DNA from: Stomatobaculum longum
Lineage (GTDB): Bacteria; Bacillota; Clostridia; Lachnospirales; Lachnospiraceae
NCBI GenBank assembly: GCA_905370385.1
Contig: CAJPKN010000026.1
Span: forward strand, 1 to 15,766
Direction of reading: 5' to 3'
Length of the DNA stretch: 15,766 bases
In this document: positions 14,672 to 15,766 of the stretch, one piece after another
How positions within the stretch are numbered: position 1 is the stretch's first letter
Layout of the letters: each line of letters opens with the position of its first letter
The notes under the pieces: model-generated
Told to the model about the DNA's origin: nothing
What the model saw: the letters and a program-made list of their open reading frames with translations, nothing else
Database searches by the model: none
Position numbers and translations under genes: made by a program

Positions 14672-15766
14672 ATGGCGTACTATTTTGAGGAACCGTCGAG
14701 AACATTCGGAGAGTATCTTCTGGTTCCGGGATACAGTTCCGCGCAGTGTGTTCCGACTGCGGTAAGTCTTAAGACCCCGCTGGTGCGTTTCCGCAAGGGC
14801 GAGGAGCAGTGCCCGCTCGAGATGAACATTCCGATGGTCTCTGCAATCATGCAGTCTGTCTCCGGCGATAAGTTGGCCATTGCGCTCGCAAGACAGGGCG
14901 GTGTCTCCTTTATCTACGGCTCCCAGAGCGTTGAGGAGGAGGCAGACATGGTGCGCCGTGTCAAGCAGTACAAGAAGGGCTTTGTGACTTCGGATTCGAA
15001 CCTCCCGCCGACCGCTACGCTCGCGGATGTGCTCGAGCTGAAGAATGAGACCGGACACTCGACGGTCGCAATCACGGATGACGGCACTGCGCACGGCAAG
15101 CTGCTCGGCATTGTCGCGAGCCGCGATTATCGCCTCTCCCGTATGTCCATGGATATGAGCGTCAAGGAGTTCATGACACCGCTTGAGCGCCTTGTCACGG
15201 CACCGAGCACTACGAGCCTCCACGATTGCAACGACATCATCTGGGACAACAAGATCAACTCCCTGCCGCTCATCGACGACGAGGGCAGACTACAGTACAT
15301 GGTGTTCCGCAAGGACTACGACAGCCACAAGGAGAATGTGAACGAGCTCCTCGACGAGAACAAGTCCTATATTGTCGGCGCCGGTATCAACACGAGAGAC
15401 TATGAGACCCGCGTTCCGGCTCTGGTCGAGGCGGGCGTCGATGTGCTCTGCATCGACTCCTCCGAAGGCTATTCGGAGTGGCAGGAGAGAACCATTTCCT
15501 GGATACGCGCTAAGTACGGAGACCGCGTCAAAGTCGGTGCCGGCAACGTCGTGGATCGCGAAGGTTTTCTTTTCCTCGCAAAGGCAGGTGCGGATTTCGT
15601 GAAGATCGGAATCGGCGGCGGCTCCATCTGCATCACCCGCGAGACCAAGGGCATCGGCAGAGGTCAGGCGACCTCCGTCATTGAGGTCGCAAAGGCGAGA
15701 GATGACTACTTCCGTCAGACCGGTATCTACGTTCCGATTTGCTCGGACGGCGGCATTGTCCACGAC
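14672..15766 (+). CDS. guaB: Inosine-5'-monophosphate dehydrogenase (3' partial), Tritrichomonas-like type
   Basis: IMPDH oxidises IMP to XMP with NAD+, the committed step of GMP synthesis. The frame is open from ATG 14672 to the window end (365 codons, no stop) and is preceded by AAAGGAG at 14656-14662. It starts [20 protein letters not shown], then the barrel segment [19 protein letters not shown]-type regulatory subdomain (about 105-220) contains VKEFMTP and SLPLIDDEG. The barrel resumes with [18 protein letters not shown] and KVGAGNVVD. The catalytic loop is [12 protein letters not shown] with C320, followed by KGIGRGQAT and [10 protein letters not shown]. Canonical bacterial enzymes have GPGSICTTR here. 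The sequence closely follows what I recall of Tritrichomonas foetus IMPDH, whose catalytic cysteine is C319. About 130-140 C-terminal residues, including the mobile flap, are outside the window. Confidence 0.95.
   Translation, partial: MAYYFEEPSRTFGEYLLVPGYSSAQCVPTAVSLKTPLVRFRKGEEQCPLEMNIPMVSAIMQSVSGDKLAIALARQGGVSFIYGSQSVEEEADMVRRVKQYKKGFVTSDSNLPPTATLADVLELKNETGHSTVAITDDGTAHGKLLGIVASRDYRLSRMSMDMSVKEFMTPLERLVTAPSTTSLHDCNDIIWDNKINSLPLIDDEGRLQYMVFRKDYDSHKENVNELLDENKSYIVGAGINTRDYETRVPALVEAGVDVLCIDSSEGYSEWQERTISWIRAKYGDRVKVGAGNVVDREGFLFLAKAGADFVKIGIGGGSICITRETKGIGRGQATSVIEVAKARDDYFRQTGIYVPICSDGGIVHD

Overview
The window looks like chromosomal core-genome DNA from a moderately high-GC Firmicute of the class Clostridia, probably a Lachnospiraceae-type bacterium. 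The main evidence is the order priA-def-fmt-(Zn peptidase)-rsmB-rlmN-PP2C-prkC-rsgA-rpe-thiN, which matches the Bacillus subtilis priA-to-thiN cluster with the YugP-type peptidase that clostridia often insert after fmt. Shine-Dalgarno sequences are strong, and prkC carries PASTA repeats, as in Gram-positive bacteria. The genus cannot be named from the sequence. No rRNA, tRNA, CRISPR array, insertion sequence or phage gene was seen.

Region 1 (1-13262) is a single plus-strand train of 13 genes with gaps of 24 bp or less, and often with 4-bp start/stop overlaps. It begins inside murF (5' end missing) and continues with priA (replication restart), def and fmt (N-terminal formyl-Met handling), a membrane zinc peptidase, rsmB and rlmN (rRNA methylation), a PP2C phosphatase with its partner PASTA Ser/Thr kinase prkC (cell-wall sensing), rsgA (30S maturation GTPase), rpe (pentose phosphate pathway), thiN (thiamine diphosphate) and a small PF06695 membrane protein. 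Its themes are wall synthesis and sensing, and translation and ribosome biogenesis. No internal terminator or clear internal promoter was seen.

Region 2 (13263-13372) is the only real intergenic space. It holds an intrinsic-terminator-like hairpin whose 3' arm contains the -35 box of a good sigma-A-type promoter (TTGTCT, 17 bp, TATAAT), followed by a short leader and a strong ribosome binding site.

Region 3 (13373-15766) is a second unit, serS-guaB, with guaB running off the window end. Both proteins are atypical for bacteria. The SerRS catalytic core resembles archaeal SerRS, and the IMP dehydrogenase closely resembles the enzyme of the protist Tritrichomonas foetus.

No wholly new multi-gene system is evident. 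The points most worth a second look are the two atypical enzymes in the serS-guaB unit, a PriA that appears to lack its winged-helix domain, an uncharacterised extracellular domain at the end of PrkC, and the interlocked terminator/promoter.
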